Notes under the pieces: model-generated | Database searches by the model: none | What the model was told of the DNA's origin: nothing | Seen by the model: the letters and a program-made list of their open reading frames with translations, nothing else | Assembly (NCBI GenBank): GCA_936450465.1 | Contig: OW388302.1 | Location: forward strand, 62,843,826 to 62,907,825 | Reading direction: 5' to 3' | DNA length: 64,000 bases | Source: Gibbula magus | Lineage: Eukaryota > Mollusca > Gastropoda > Trochida > Trochidae | Translations under genes and position numbers: made by a program | Shown: piece by piece, positions 1 through 12,250 of the stretch | Position numbering within the stretch: position 1 is the stretch's first letter | Layout: the number at the start of each line of letters is the position of its first letter

Positions 1-200
1 GCACCTGTGAGGGTTGCCCCGGACATCTTTCTTATGTGAGGAGATGATGACTGCGAGGAGAGCGAGGAGAGCGAGCAGCAGCACTCCCCCCAACACCCAC
101 ACGATGATGATGATCGTCTCCACCTCGTACTCCTCCGCTGCTTCCACCTCCACGTCTGCAACATCAACAACACTACAGGTGAGATATGTGCGAGCAATAC
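1..200 (-). CDS. Partial gene: juxtamembrane and transmembrane exon of a type I membrane protein
   Basis: Read on the minus strand, this exon gives an acidic stalk (VEVEAAEEYEVE), then about 24 hydrophobic residues beginning TIIIIVWVLGGVLLLALLAL, then a basic stop-transfer patch (SSHKKDVRGN). That is the layout of a single-pass type I membrane protein. An acceptor AG at 202-201 opens the frame in phase 1, which matches the donor phase of the sushi exon at 488-658. A second possible acceptor at 174-173 has a better pyrimidine tract but would be phase 2. A donor-like GT lies at 4-3, so the exon may end at base 5. The TM composition resembles integrin alpha chains, but no GFFKR motif follows, so I do not call it one. 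Ligand and function are unknown. The opposite-strand reading, rich in Ser and Thr, is a shadow. Confidence 0.6.
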
Positions 201-487
201 CTGGCAAACAGCACATTTATGATAATACAATCCCATCGACGGCTTAAGTAACAGCTTGGAGCACATAACAGAGATACGGTAGGTATGTTATAATATATTT
301 AGCAGGACAAGCATATTGGCAATATAGGTTTTTCTGTCTCCAGTTTTTTTTTTATTTAAGAGACTTAGGATATCATTATAATTGGATTATACTGAACGTG
401 CTACACTTAAAACACGTTCACAATAATATAAATAAGTACTAATTGCAATAAGATGATTCCCCAAAGATATACAGATAAGGAACGCAC

Positions 488-658
488 CAGTAGGGCACCC
501 TGCCTTAGTACCGTTCCAGCGATGTGAGGGCAGACACTGGAGGACGGACACAGTGTGGTTCCGACACAACACGTTCACGATCGTGTTCACTGTTCGGTTG
601 TGAGTGTTCACTGTGTACCCCGGTTCAACTCCTGGGCCAAGAATAGGCGGACATAGAT
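488..658 (-). CDS. Sushi (CCP/SCR) domain exon of the same membrane protein
   Basis: The minus strand from 658 to 488 encodes 57 residues with the CCP pattern: CPPILGPG near the start, then a second Cys in NVLCRNHT, then QCLPSHRWNGTKAGC carrying Cys3, the conserved Trp and Cys4. CCP modules are extracellular beta-sandwich domains of complement regulators, adhesion molecules and receptors, held by Cys1-Cys3 and Cys2-Cys4 bonds. The exon lies between an acceptor (tttaaatttcag, AG at 660-659) and a donor (GT at 487-486). Both junctions are phase 1, the usual symmetric class for CCP exons. One N-glycosylation motif (NHT) is visible. Joining to the TM exon 3' of it on the minus strand is phase-compatible. 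I found no further CCP exon in the window, so the rest of the ectodomain may lie beyond a long intron, or this may be a degraded gene. Confidence 0.6.
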
Positions 659-3600
659 CTGAAATTTAAAGAATAATGATAAAATAACGCCACCAAATAA
701 ATATTCAAAATGTTTTTTTTCCTTGTATATGCGAACAAAGATCTTCTAACAAATATTTCAGACTCCATATTTTCTTTGGGCGAAAGAATAGGTCTGGACT
801 GCTTAAATAAAATGTATATATTGATATAAATGATACACCACTGACCGTAACAGTATCTGTTCTGAAATCTTACAGCAGCATCAGTCCGTTAAACAATATT
901 CCCGCAGGCTTTTAAAACATGTAGGGTTTTCTCTATGACATTTCGTCTTGGCTAAAGGCCGGCCTTAAAAACTTTTTAAACCTTTGTTAAATGGCGCCAA
1001 AAGTAATCAATATCCGTTAAGTTGACACAATCAGAGGAGAATGTTACAGTGTCTGCTTTTATCTGATTCCAAGAAACATCAGGAATCAGTTAACATTAGC
1101 AAATCATGCATACACAGATCAGCATAACAACCATGACAGACAGACAATGAAGCTAGAAAATATCAAGAAACAAAGAAAGTTGTAAAAACTACCATGATGT
1201 CACCCTCTTACTCATCGCACCCCTCATCCCCTCTCCCAACCTACCCCTCCACTCCACCCCCGATGAGTCAGGGGCACTCATTACCCGTCACCCGGGAGAG
1301 AAAGGGGAGGGTGCGATCTCTGATACACGGCTAAGGGCGGCGTGCTTTATCGATTTACGGGTCATCTTCAGCCCTGGATTTAAAGGGCACTGTGTTTGCG
1401 AATTCTAGGATTTAAAGGGGCATTGTCACTGTGAAGTCCTGCATTAAAGGCGCATTGTGCTGACGAATCTTTGTTAACGTTGTCCTTATATGATTCTCAT
1501 AATCAGCGATTGTCTGCCTTGTTAGAGGCTCGCATACGACGCGGGTACAATCTTCGTGAAATAGACACCCAGAATAACTAATCATGTTCACTTCGTGGGT
1601 GATTCACAATGGAAGATGAATAACCGTACGATTCATCTTTTTACCGATTTTCACACTTCCAAATTTGGAGTCATTAAAATAAAAATAATGACACATTTGA
1701 CGGTCGAAAATCAGAATGTGGGTGTATTTTCCCCACTTCCATCTTTGGTAATTAAGCAAAAATAAAGACACTTTTGAAAATTGGCACGAGGGTTATCTTC
1801 ATTCCTTTCATATTCAATATAATCAACGTGAGTGTGTTCTCTCTGTAATGTTTTGTTGGTTATACTTTCATATCAAAAGCGTAATAATCTTCACAATTAA
1901 CTGATGATACATCAGAAAGGAAAGGTATTCTTTTAAGACCTTCAAATTTGGAACTGTTAAAGCAGAACACTTTGAAGTCGATTGTGACTTTACTTTGCTT
2001 CTTTGTAAGCTATCACCAAACGACAACGTCTTATTTACGATTATGATCGCATAAAAGGATATCTTGAAACGTCAAAGTGGAAACAAAGATAATATTTCAA
2101 AAGAGATCGTCGGTTATTAATTTTCAGCGTCCTTCTGGTGTCATGAAAGTTTTGATTTATAATGAACGTGAAATGTCAGTGTGCCAGAAAAAGACAGACG
2201 TTGGTCAAGAGGGTTAAACCCTTTGATCCAAATCACCTTTAACAATGTTACGACTCGAAGAACACCTTCAAATTGAAATATCAATTTGTTTACAAAGGGA
2301 CATATTCTCCGCCACAGTGTGGTGAGGTCAGCAAAGTCACCAAACACCTTTAAATTTTAAAATCACTGTGTTTACAAAGGGGCGTATTCTCCGAGCAAGT
2401 TTGCTGAGGTCAGCGAGGTCACGTGACCAACTGTCCATGGTGGTCAAACAAGGTGACCTGCTCTCTCCGTCTCTATTATGCTTAACAACGCATATTGTTT
2501 ACATGCTATACAGATCAACAAATATGTCCCCTTGTAGGTTACAGATTTTACGTGAATGCTCGTTAGGCCTTAGCTCAAGGGTGGGGTGGGGGAGGGGTCA
2601 TATTGGTGTTTCTTGGGTACCCGCAAATCAAAGCGTGTACATCATTTCTTAAGCCCGCATCTGGGAAACAACTGGCGGCTATGTTTGAAGCCACGTGCAT
2701 CTGTCGCGTGGAACGTCCAGATTTGATCGAGCCATTGTCTTTGATCACGCGCGTGCATCAGCCCCCTTATGTCGATCCAACCCATACCCAAGCTAAGTTT
2801 GGGGGATATTTTCTAACGCTGAGAATCCCCCGGGAATGAATGAAATATCGCGTCGGCATAGTTCAAATGGAGAGGGAAAGTGTGTGTTCACTCGAGTGTA
2901 AAATTCATATGAAATGCCACCGTTATATTGGGTTAACTGTACATGTGTGAACTCGATTGCCTTTGTGGAATGTGTCTTTCTTTACCCGCGATGCACTTGA
3001 AGATAACGCTGTAAATAAGGGCACGCAATCTGTCGGAAGAATGAACTGTCCATTTGGTGTGAGGGAAATATTGCGATTAAGTTGTGAGGATGATTTTGGA
3101 AAAACGGCATATTTTTCGTTAAAAAGTTCATAAATTGTTTTAAAATTATGAATTACCTAGCGTTTAAATGTCGTTATTCTGCTTATTCGATGAAAATCCT
3201 TTTTTCAGAATTCTCATAATGCATTTACATACATACAATTATAAATCTATTGTATAGTCTATTGCACAATTCCTGTTCATGTCTCGGAAAGTCTATGTGA
3301 TTCAGGAATTTTTTTATGTTGTTAATATTTTCTCTTGTCGATCTTAAACAATGTACCAGGCATATGTTTTCGGAGATAATTTATATAAATTTCATCTATA
3401 CATTTCTATTTTAAAACATCTCTCGTTCAGGAGCATTAACATTAAGGAACTTCAAAGCTTCAAGTGCAAATTAAAACAAGACATGGGTTTCAATTTATCC
3501 TGGTCGTATTAGATCATCACACATCCCGACTGGTGATTGTGTGGAAATGAGTTCTGATGACATCATAATGAAATTGTCCCTTTCATTGTCAATTTATTGT

Positions 3601-4234
3601 CTGTGAACAGCGAAAGGTCACATGACCACTGCATCTCCATCAAGGTTTCGAATGCAATTCGTACGTTTCATCTTTTTAACCGGCTGCAGTATGACTAGGG
3701 CACACAAAAACGACGGATTTAATGTGCCGTGAGATTACTTTATGCCCTGGGTCGTAAATTGAAGCACATGTGTAAATATTTCCTAAATGAGTTACGAAAT
3801 GGACGAACGGTTTTATAACGGGTTCTTAAAAAACATGCTAATTGATCGAGGAGACGAACTCTTTGCTCTGTTTGACGAACTTTTTGCTCTGTTAGCGAAG
3901 CTTTTGACCGTCAAATCGCACCCGGTGAGTGGAAGGTGAAAACGACTTGCTCTCACGGGAAATATCAAGTAGAAATGCATGTTTATTTTTTGCCTAATAT
4001 GTTTATGAAATGCTTAAACTTTGTTCAGCTACGCCCCGCTGAGTAGGGCCGTCATTCCGGTTCAATAGATCGTTTCATAATGGGTGTAGATTATATTACA
4101 GATAATGAACTTGTCAAAGTGGAGTTTGTAGAAGAGGAAATGTTGTCATTTATAACATGTTCCGCTCATGGCAGACGTTTACTCAATGTAATAGGGTGTG
4201 ACTTGGAGCTTCGTTACTGTAGTGTAAACATCCT
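659..4234. other. Non-coding: probable intron or 5' flank of the sushi/TM gene
   Basis: No convincing coding exon. A C-rich tract lies at about 1200-1270. From about 1630 to 2430 there are weakly preserved repeats built on pieces such as acttccaaatttgg and gtttacaaaggg. The two clearest copies, about 2268-2340 and 2345-2425, share gtttacaaaggg followed by tattctccg and gaggtcag, about 82 bp apart. The rest is AT-rich sequence without recognisable features. Confidence 0.4.
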
Positions 4235-5150
4235 TGTCTCTCCCCCATCTGCTCTGTAACATTCTATCCATATTAGTGATTAATACATTGAATCCTGCGA
4301 TCTCTCCTTTAAAAATTAGACGTGGAAATAAGAAACTTTGTACTTTTTACAAAATTATTAATATACAAGCTCCAGATTATCTGATTAATTTACTTCCACC
4401 AGCCACTGAAACTATTTCTCATTACAACTTGCGTAACAAATCAAATTGATCTATTCCAAAATTTCGAACTGCAGTCCTTCAAAAGTCTTTTATTTATGAC
4501 TGTGCTTATCTGTGGAATAATCTTTCCTCGAAAATAAGATGTTCAAATTCATTATCGTCATTTAAAGCAAAATTATCTGAAAAAGAATGTAAAATCCCAA
4601 AATATTTTCTATTCGGCGATAGGAAGATGAACATTATACACAGTAAGTTAAGAAGTTCTTGTAGTTCCCTAAACGGTGATCTGTATCGTGTCAATTTATC
4701 TGAAAGTAAATCTTGCAATTGTGGTGCTTTAGTTGAAGATGTTTATCATTTCTTCTTGAGATGTCCAAGACATGCTGATCTTCGTTTAGAATTAAAGCAA
4801 AGATTTTATAATTTAAAGGCAGAATTTGATATTAATACAATCCTGTATGGAAACCCAAATCTTCCACAAACAGTCAATGAAAACATATTTCACCATGTTC
4901 ATAAATTCTAATGTACGTATTTACCATATTCAAAGTGCATTTTGTCATAAGAATAACATTTCCAATTGTGTGTTGCCTTAATAATGTATATTACATGTTT
5001 ACCCACTTCGTCACTTGTAGATTTCTTACTTTCTTGTTATGTATTCTAGCCTTGTAAAATAGTTGTTGATTACCTGGAGAGGGCTTCTATAAGTTTCACA
5101 ACTTGTGCCCAATTCATTTCTTAAATGAATAAAATATGTTTTCAATCAAT
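4235..5150 (+). pseudogene. LINE retrotransposon 3' end, reverse-transcriptase ORF C-terminus (decayed)
   Basis: One frame from about 4235 to 4911 reads as the end of a non-LTR retrotransposon polyprotein. It contains LCTFYKIINIQAPDYLINLL and HYNLRN, the usual post-RT segment, then a Cys-rich tail with CNCGALVEDVYHFFLRCPRH, matching the C-x-C...H-x4-C knuckle common at the end of such ORFs. A TGA at 4447-4449 interrupts the frame and nothing upstream resembles the RT core, so this is a 5'-truncated dead copy. The 3' UTR runs to an AATAAA at 5128-5133 and ends near a short ATCA-rich tail (tcaatcaatc). The family name cannot be fixed by eye. A CR1- or Jockey-like clade is likely. Confidence 0.7.
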
Positions 5151-7010
5151 CTCTCCTTCCGAGTCTGAGCTAAACATCGAGCAGAAATTTTACACTTGCA
5201 AAGTTTTCTTTATCGCTTTGTTTCACGGACCTTCTTTCTCTTGTTTTAAGATTTGAAGAATCTTACTGTGTTTTACACCATTTTGTCGTCCCTGCGTTTT
5301 TTTTACACTGGTGATTAGGCCCAACGAACGCTCGGGATACGCTTTTCGACGTTTTCCATGCTCAGATTATTGTATTCATGATTTTTTTAAGGAATTTATT
5401 TAAATGAAGTCTAAAAGAATATTATTCTTGATCCCAAGTGTTTTTTGCTCAAGTTTACTTTTGTTAGAATTTTAAAAAAAGCATTCAGCATAAATATGTA
5501 ATGCAATAGTGTATTGACCTTGAGTAAAGAAATCCACGGTAACCATTCATTAATTAATTTGCTCTCTTTACTCTGTAATGATTAAGTAATTAATATCCAG
5601 TTTTACACATGTCACGGAAGGTAGTTTTTCTCTTACTCTCACGATACCAATTTCCTTGCGAGATCGAAACACAATAAATTACCGTTATGGGGCTTCAACT
5701 TTTATTAATTAAGTCATTGTCGGAGTAATACTAATATTAAGTTGGAAGTCATATTTCTTGATATTAACCAAATCGCTTCCGGATTTTATTTACTGCGGAC
5801 TTGTTCTATTTGATCACGTGCTTTCTGATTCATTTTTCGTTCCGCCATTTTAATTATGGCGCCGAGGACAGCGAATGCGGCTGCATGCGCAGATGTTTGC
5901 AAAATCTTTGACAACAATGAAAGGCGACACTGTAGAAGTGAAATTGATCACGCATGCTTTGTTCGTGTACAGATCAGACAAATGACAACCTTGAAAGAGG
6001 CGTGAAACTTGTGATGCACGGGCAAAAGACGAAGAGCAGAATTTCTGTTCCTTGAGGGGTGTAAGAACGTTCAATTGAGACTTGATAAGTCTTTTGTAAC
6101 CCTGGCAACTCGGTGATTGTGTCGTCGAGGAGCTCACATCTGCTCTCCCTGAATCAAGTTGGACAAATGGTTCAAGACTAAATTTCGCTGAAATAGCTAC
6201 TTATTGCTATTATCATTTTCTATGGGTGGACTTTGACTAAAGGAAAACGAGACCTGATAATATTGTTGTTATATCTATGTGAAAAGAAATAACTGGGCGT
6301 GTTGGGCGTGCTTTTGATGTAGATTATGGTCTAAACTCAAATCAATAGGTTCAATTTAATTCCATAAAACGCAAACAATTATTTTCAAATTCAAAATTTA
6401 CCGCTAATGTCTGCGATACCGCCGAAGCTGTAAACATTAACTCACTCACTCAAATTCAAATATTTCCGCTGACAGTCTTTCTGGCAAATGTATCTCAATA
6501 TCAACTTTTTATTATAACCTATTACTGAAAGGATCTTACAAACCTAAGATTAATGGTGTCATTATTCCTTTTACATAGGCCTACCGTTTCGACATGACGG
6601 CGTTATGAAACCTGAATTACACTGAAAGCTAAATGTCATCTATGGTTAGTATTCCACAATAATCTCATTGTCTCCCATCTATAACTAATTCACGTCTATT
6701 CCGGGACCACACGTGACTAATAATCCCAGAAAACAATGGGCATATCATAAACTCAGTCGTTCATTTAATTACCACATACCACCAGGGGTGCTGAATATAT
6801 CCCAGAATCACCCACAGCTGACAGGGGAGATAATTAGGGGGTAGCTAAATCGTCCTCTTGACCCGTCAAACAATAATGTCATTATAGCGACAACCCTCAA
6901 AACTTGTCCCTCTGAAATTACACGTCAGTGTCAACACCCGTATAAGATAGACACATGTAAATGAAGGACCGATTCCTTTACAGTCGCAGCTGCCCTGTGT
7001 TCTCAAGGGG
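5151..7010. other. Non-coding stretch with a palindromic CGCCAT/ATGGCG site
   Basis: No supported gene. At 5842-5861 cgccat and atggcg face each other across a 7-bp AT spacer, resembling paired YY1-type sites, and a 49-codon ORF starts at the ATG inside it (5856-6005). The ORF is too short and unrecognised to call. A minus-strand ORF across the same bases also has no recognisable domain. Confidence 0.3.
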
Positions 7011-7170
7011 GATGCTTGTCTCAAAGGGGTGGGGGTCGGGCTGGGGTGGGATGAGGTCGGGGAGAGGAGGGGTGAGGTCCGGATGGGTTGGGTGGGGTCG
7101 GAGTTTGGTTGAATGAGGTCGGGACGGGGTGTGGGTTGGGGTGGGGAAGAAATGATTAGAAAAAGCGGAT
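7011..7170 (+). repeat. G-rich tract with quadruplex potential
   Basis: Repeated GGGG and GGTGGGG runs on the plus strand in a purine-rich block (ggggtgggggtcgggctggg and similar). Several runs of three or more G lie within 30 bases, enough for intramolecular G-quadruplexes. No coding signal. Confidence 0.6.
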
Positions 7171-10100
7171 GTCAGAGGTTAAACAGAGGTGTCTTGAGAA
7201 TGCAATGGATGTCCGGGACAGATGAGGAGGATGTCTCTTGGGGTGGGATTAGGTCGAGTTTGTCTTCCACCCTATATAAGGGAGGGAGAGTTATCGTGGA
7301 TGGGTAATGACTCGAGGGTCTGTTAGGGAGCCGAGGGCGAGAGCTACGTCTGAAAACAGAGGTCAGGGTTGGGAAGGGGCATGACTCTTTTGAAAAGTAG
7401 GGATGGGGTTACGTTGAGGTTTGTTGGATTACAAGGTCGGGTGTGATTCACGAGAGAGGGTGGGGATCAGGGATGCCTTCATACGGGTGCGCGTGTCACT
7501 CGAAATTGACGTCTGCTCTGAGAATATGAAGGTCAAGGTCACGACTTCCGACACAGAGGCTGTGATTTCAATATTGTTCATTTAACACTCGCGAGATAAG
7601 GGTGTTAGAATATTTATTTCAGGGAATAATGTTGGATAGGCAACGTGTGTCTCTAATGAATGTCAGGATCTGCTGACAAGAAAGCATCTAAAGAGTTGAG
7701 AATTGCCTGATTCTTATTTTTCAGTCCGGCCACTCGTTCGGGTGCTAATGAGATGTACAAGCGACGTCTAGAAGCAATTATTTGGCAGCCCTTTTGGGCA
7801 TTTCTTAAATGAGTGATCTCTGTGAACAAACTACAAATTAAGATTAAAGCCTTGAACGGCCACTCGGGACTACAAGGCAATAGACGCACGTGCACACTGA
7901 CTGTAATTTCCCATGGAGAAGCTTCTCTTTAGAAATGTCTGCCATGCTAGATTTGTGAAGTGAATCACCTGGGGTTAAATCTTGTTCTCTATCTACTGGG
8001 AGCGATTGTTAGCAAACAATGACCGCGTGTACTCGCAAACCAAACCTCGCAGCGATAAGATGATGCGAAACGTGCTAGTGACGTCATGCTGATTTAAAGC
8101 AGACGACAGACTAAGCTCCTTACAGCAACGAGTTTACCCCGCAATCATGTGATAATAAAACACAAGCTCTGTTAAGAATTTCAATAACTACCCTTAACAA
8201 ATCCTGTTTGTGCTCAAAATATATGAGATTCAAGCGTGAAAAGGGGGAGTTTTCATTTCGAGGCGACTAGGGATAAACTCTGCTGCAGTTCGTGTGACAG
8301 TAGGGGTCGCAGAGAAATAAGACTCTTTAGGGGGTCATCGTAATCCCGCTTTCTGAAAACTACAAGCCCTAGCTTTACGCCAATACAAATTACTTTCAAC
8401 CTCCTTATACAAATTACATTCATCCATACCGGACCCCGAGCTAACATGGAGGATATTTGTTTAAGAAGTCCATGCCATTGAAAAATATGGCAAATTAAAG
8501 AGTGCATGATTAAAATTATAACCCCTGCCGTGATCAAAGAAAAGGTCGCCCTAATATGACGAAAGAGTCTCGACTAAAATGTGTCTCTTGACGAGCACTG
8601 CTGTCTCTCCCGAAGAACTGACAACGCAGGATTTTGTTGTTACGAAATTGACAGAGCCTAATTTCAATCGACAAAGAGTTGCACAAATGGATTTGACATG
8701 CCAATTTGGCGACGAACTGGTAGCTACTAATTTGATACGAGCTGGAGTCTGTTTGATGATTGTCTGATCCCCGTGTGTCATATGTGGGATGATGAAGTCA
8801 GACTTGTGTTTGTCCTTTCAGTGTGTAATCAACCGTGAAGAGGAATAGCTCTAATGACGACGTCTTGTTGTTTCAAGAAAATTGGATTTCAGACTGGATT
8901 CTAGAAATTATTGATTTACAAATGTTCAACTGAAAATTACAATAAAAACACCAAAATATGATATCAAAATCAGCTGGATTAAACTCCTTAAAACCAAAAT
9001 GAGAAAAACCGATGAGAAATAATAATCTAGGAAATGAAAGATTTCAATATTAGATGTCTTCCATGGATATTTTGCGACAAAAGACAAAGTGTCATGACAA
9101 GCATTTTTCCAAGAATATGTCATAATTCTGAATAACATTTTAGAATCTATTTTGAGCATTTAACCATCATACATATGTTTATTGGATATCTACAGTTACT
9201 CATGTTTGTAAAATGCATCAGTCGTCATGTTACACACATCATGTATGGGTGCATATTAACGTGTGTATCTGTAATCGTTTGATAGGCATTTTGTTTAAAT
9301 AACGATGGCTCTCTTTGGAAAGTTAAACTTTTTCATGACAATACATGCCGACAATGCAGTTGATTTTCATGATAGCCCAATACATCATAATTAATTGACG
9401 ATTTAATAGTTCATCATCAATTCCTATCTCTTCCATTTATTTCGTGGTTCAATCAAATGCCTGACCCAGCACAGAGGAACCATGGGCAGATGTCAAACGA
9501 AAATAACTTTTATTGGCATTAATTTAATTATAAGATAGTTCTGTCAGATCGCCATTACCGTACATCGAATAATTACATCAATTATATTCTCCTTGGGGGA
9601 CTTGAATAAACGGTCTTATCAGGTACCCTGTTGTCCAGAAATGGTTGAAACATGAACTCGAATCGCGCAACCGGAAGTGATTTTTGCTAGCCTTCAGACT
9701 AGTTTCCTGTCGTTGCTACTCTGCGCTGATCTGAGCTTCAGCTTTATTCAAAATAATGATATAATCACGTTTGAGTTAGTTATGTGAATACGAAAAACTA
9801 AAAAAAGTTTTATTAAAATGATAAAATCAATGTTGAGTTGTTGGTATGAATACATTAAGTGAATTGTTAATGGAGATGGATGATGTATTCATTGTTCAGA
9901 TGAAAATCTACATAAATTACATGTTTTAAACGTATTTTATTCCATGAAAAGGATCGGATCGGTAAACAAGTCTGATGGCTTATATAAATACCTCTCCTAG
10001 ATTACATCAAGTACATGTACTCAGCATTCAAAATGTTTAGTTTTTACATCAACTGAGCATTATTCAATGTTCATATATTGTATATGTTATCTACATTTTT

Positions 10101-10837
10101 TCATTCCAGGGTTTTGGAGAATAATGGATATCCGTCATTTTATTGAAACTCTAAGAAAAAGTATCGTCTAACATTGGGAAATACGCGTTATAAACATGGG
10201 ACTAAGAAATAAGGTTGTTTGATGTACCTCGAAAAGTATATTGAAAGAAATATCATTCAAAGGTTAATGTTCTTCATAACGATCGAAGAATGTGATGGTC
10301 ACTCAATTTATACTGAGGTTTGAAAATGTTAAATGATGACATACATATATGATTATATGATCGTTACAAATATGGAACAGGGCCGTCAACTGGAATCAAC
10401 TCGCGCAACCGGAAGTGCTTCCAGCTGTTCTCTAGGGATCTGATATTGACATTACGACTGAAGGGTTCAATGAAGCGATCTGCCGGACAATAGGATGAGG
10501 ATGACCAGTTGACCGGTCTCCGGGTGGTCAGTGGACAAATCAATCATACCCTCATAGGGGAACAAGTGGACAGTCTTCCTCCTGTCACGGTCAGCCGGCC
10601 AGATGACCGCTTCATAATGACGTCACGTTGGTCATAGCTTTTAAAGAATCTATAATAGGGACCAGTTTTATTCTGTTACGCCCAAATCAAGTCTGATTAT
10701 GATGTCACAATTTTCAGTGGTGTTTACAAGATTAGCGTTGAGTGCTCGTGTATGATGTCATACTGGTCAGTGACAATGATAGAAGATTTTGAAATGGACA
10801 GTTTGTGGAATGTGAGGTTACGACCTAATCCGGTGAC

Positions 10838-10902
10838 CGGAAAAAAGTCACTGGTAAAAAAGTCACGGTAAAAAAGTCAAATTTCAGTAGGAAAAAAAGT
10901 CA
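10838..10902 (+). repeat. Degenerate short tandem of aaaaaagtcac
   Basis: Four imperfect copies of an aaaaaagtcac motif with spacers ggt, ggt and ttcagtagg. It looks like the edge of an unidentified repeat. No function is inferred. Confidence 0.45.
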
Positions 10903-11572
10903 CAACTTGTTATTAGCAATCAATAAAAACAGTATTTCTCATAACAATATACATTAAAACAATAACATTTTAGAGACTTATTACTTATCTCTGGACATCA
11001 TCATCTGGACATTTCCCTAATCCAGACTAAATCTTTACTCAGTGAGATTGGCGCATGGCTTTATAGTTTAGTTTACTTTTATAGAAAGTCGATTTTGCTT
11101 CCACAACCCCTCAAGGAATTAAGACAAAATCCAACATTCTGATTTCACATGGTAATTTTTCTGTTTAGGATAATGCAGTGGGAACATATTAATTTATTCA
11201 AAATAAATTACAATATATTTTACAAAAATACCTGGAGTTTAGAAAGATCATGTTCCATTGATCTAATTTGAATAAACTAATATAATTGACTTGATTAATA
11301 CACTTGTCTTTAACTTCAATTTCATTTTACCAAATGATTAGATTGAATGATTGTAAAATGTCAGCTCTATCAAATTTATCAAACAGTATGCACATGGGTG
11401 AACCAGCAATTTTTAAAATCAAATTGTAAAGTTCACCTGATTATCTCTGAACATGTGACATTTAAAATATCAAGGAATCTGTCAGAATGATCGATAGGTA
11501 TTTCGCGGGGGTTGCTTCATTTCCGTGTTGAGAAACATTTAAATGTCATTACGCCTTACACCTTGGTCGGTT

Positions 11573-11605
11573 GAGACAGACAGACAGACACGTATTTTAT
11601 TGAGC
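11573..11605 (-). repeat. SINE-like 3' tail (CTGT-rich, on minus strand)
   Basis: gacagacagacagacacgta followed by ttttattgagcttcacc closely resembles the tail of the tRNA-derived SINE at 18756-19046 (cagacagatattttattgta). It is probably a truncated copy of the same family without a recognisable head. Confidence 0.4.
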
Positions 11606-12092
11606 TTCACCTCAGTTATGGTACAACTATTACATTTTAAAACATACGTATGATATACATGTCACAAGCGTTGACGACTCGATTCATTCGCCTCGATATT
11701 TAGTCTTTGAACTAATTTGGACTGAAAATATTAGTATTTCTTGGATAATTTTTTTCATCGTCCACATACGCTTACTCCTTCATCAATGATGAAGAAAGGT
11801 GTTATTAAGTAAATCTTGATATTCTTTACTTTATGTTGCCTGAATTACCATTATATTATAACCTCTAGTTTGTCAGGCATCTTGATCTGGTGCATGCTCT
11901 AAGCGTGTATGTCATGATGTTTATAGTCCATGTTACAAGTCGCTTAAAAGTCATTTAACATTATTCTTTGCTTTTTTTGCTATTTTTGCTTTATCCTCAA
12001 TTATAAGTTCTACCCCAGCTGCGTGAACGAAGAAACATACACAGAGTTTACAGACAATAGGTGGCATCTTATCCATCTTTACATATTATTAC

Positions 12093-12250
12093 AGTGGTTC
12101 AGTGGTTGGTATCGAGTTCGAATCTGGGAGCACAAGAGGAATGAGTGAGTTCTGTAGAACATTGTTTTGTTCGAATGCAAATTAGACGCCCTCATACATT
12201 ATACCGATGGCTCGGTCGTTGGTCAAGGGTCGGGTTCGAATCTACACTCA
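12093..12250 (+). repeat. Two degenerate tRNA-like (pol III A/B box) segments in tandem
   Basis: Two A-box-like stretches (tggttcagtggttgg and tggctcggtcgttgg) are each followed closely by a B-box-like gttcgaatct, about 113 bp apart. The distance between boxes is shorter than in a tRNA and no cloverleaf forms, so these are SINE remnants and not tRNA genes. Confidence 0.4.

Noticed and set aside
5850..6137. 95-codon minus-strand ORF with several Cys
   Set aside because: No recognisable domain or acceptor/donor with fitting phase for the sushi gene.
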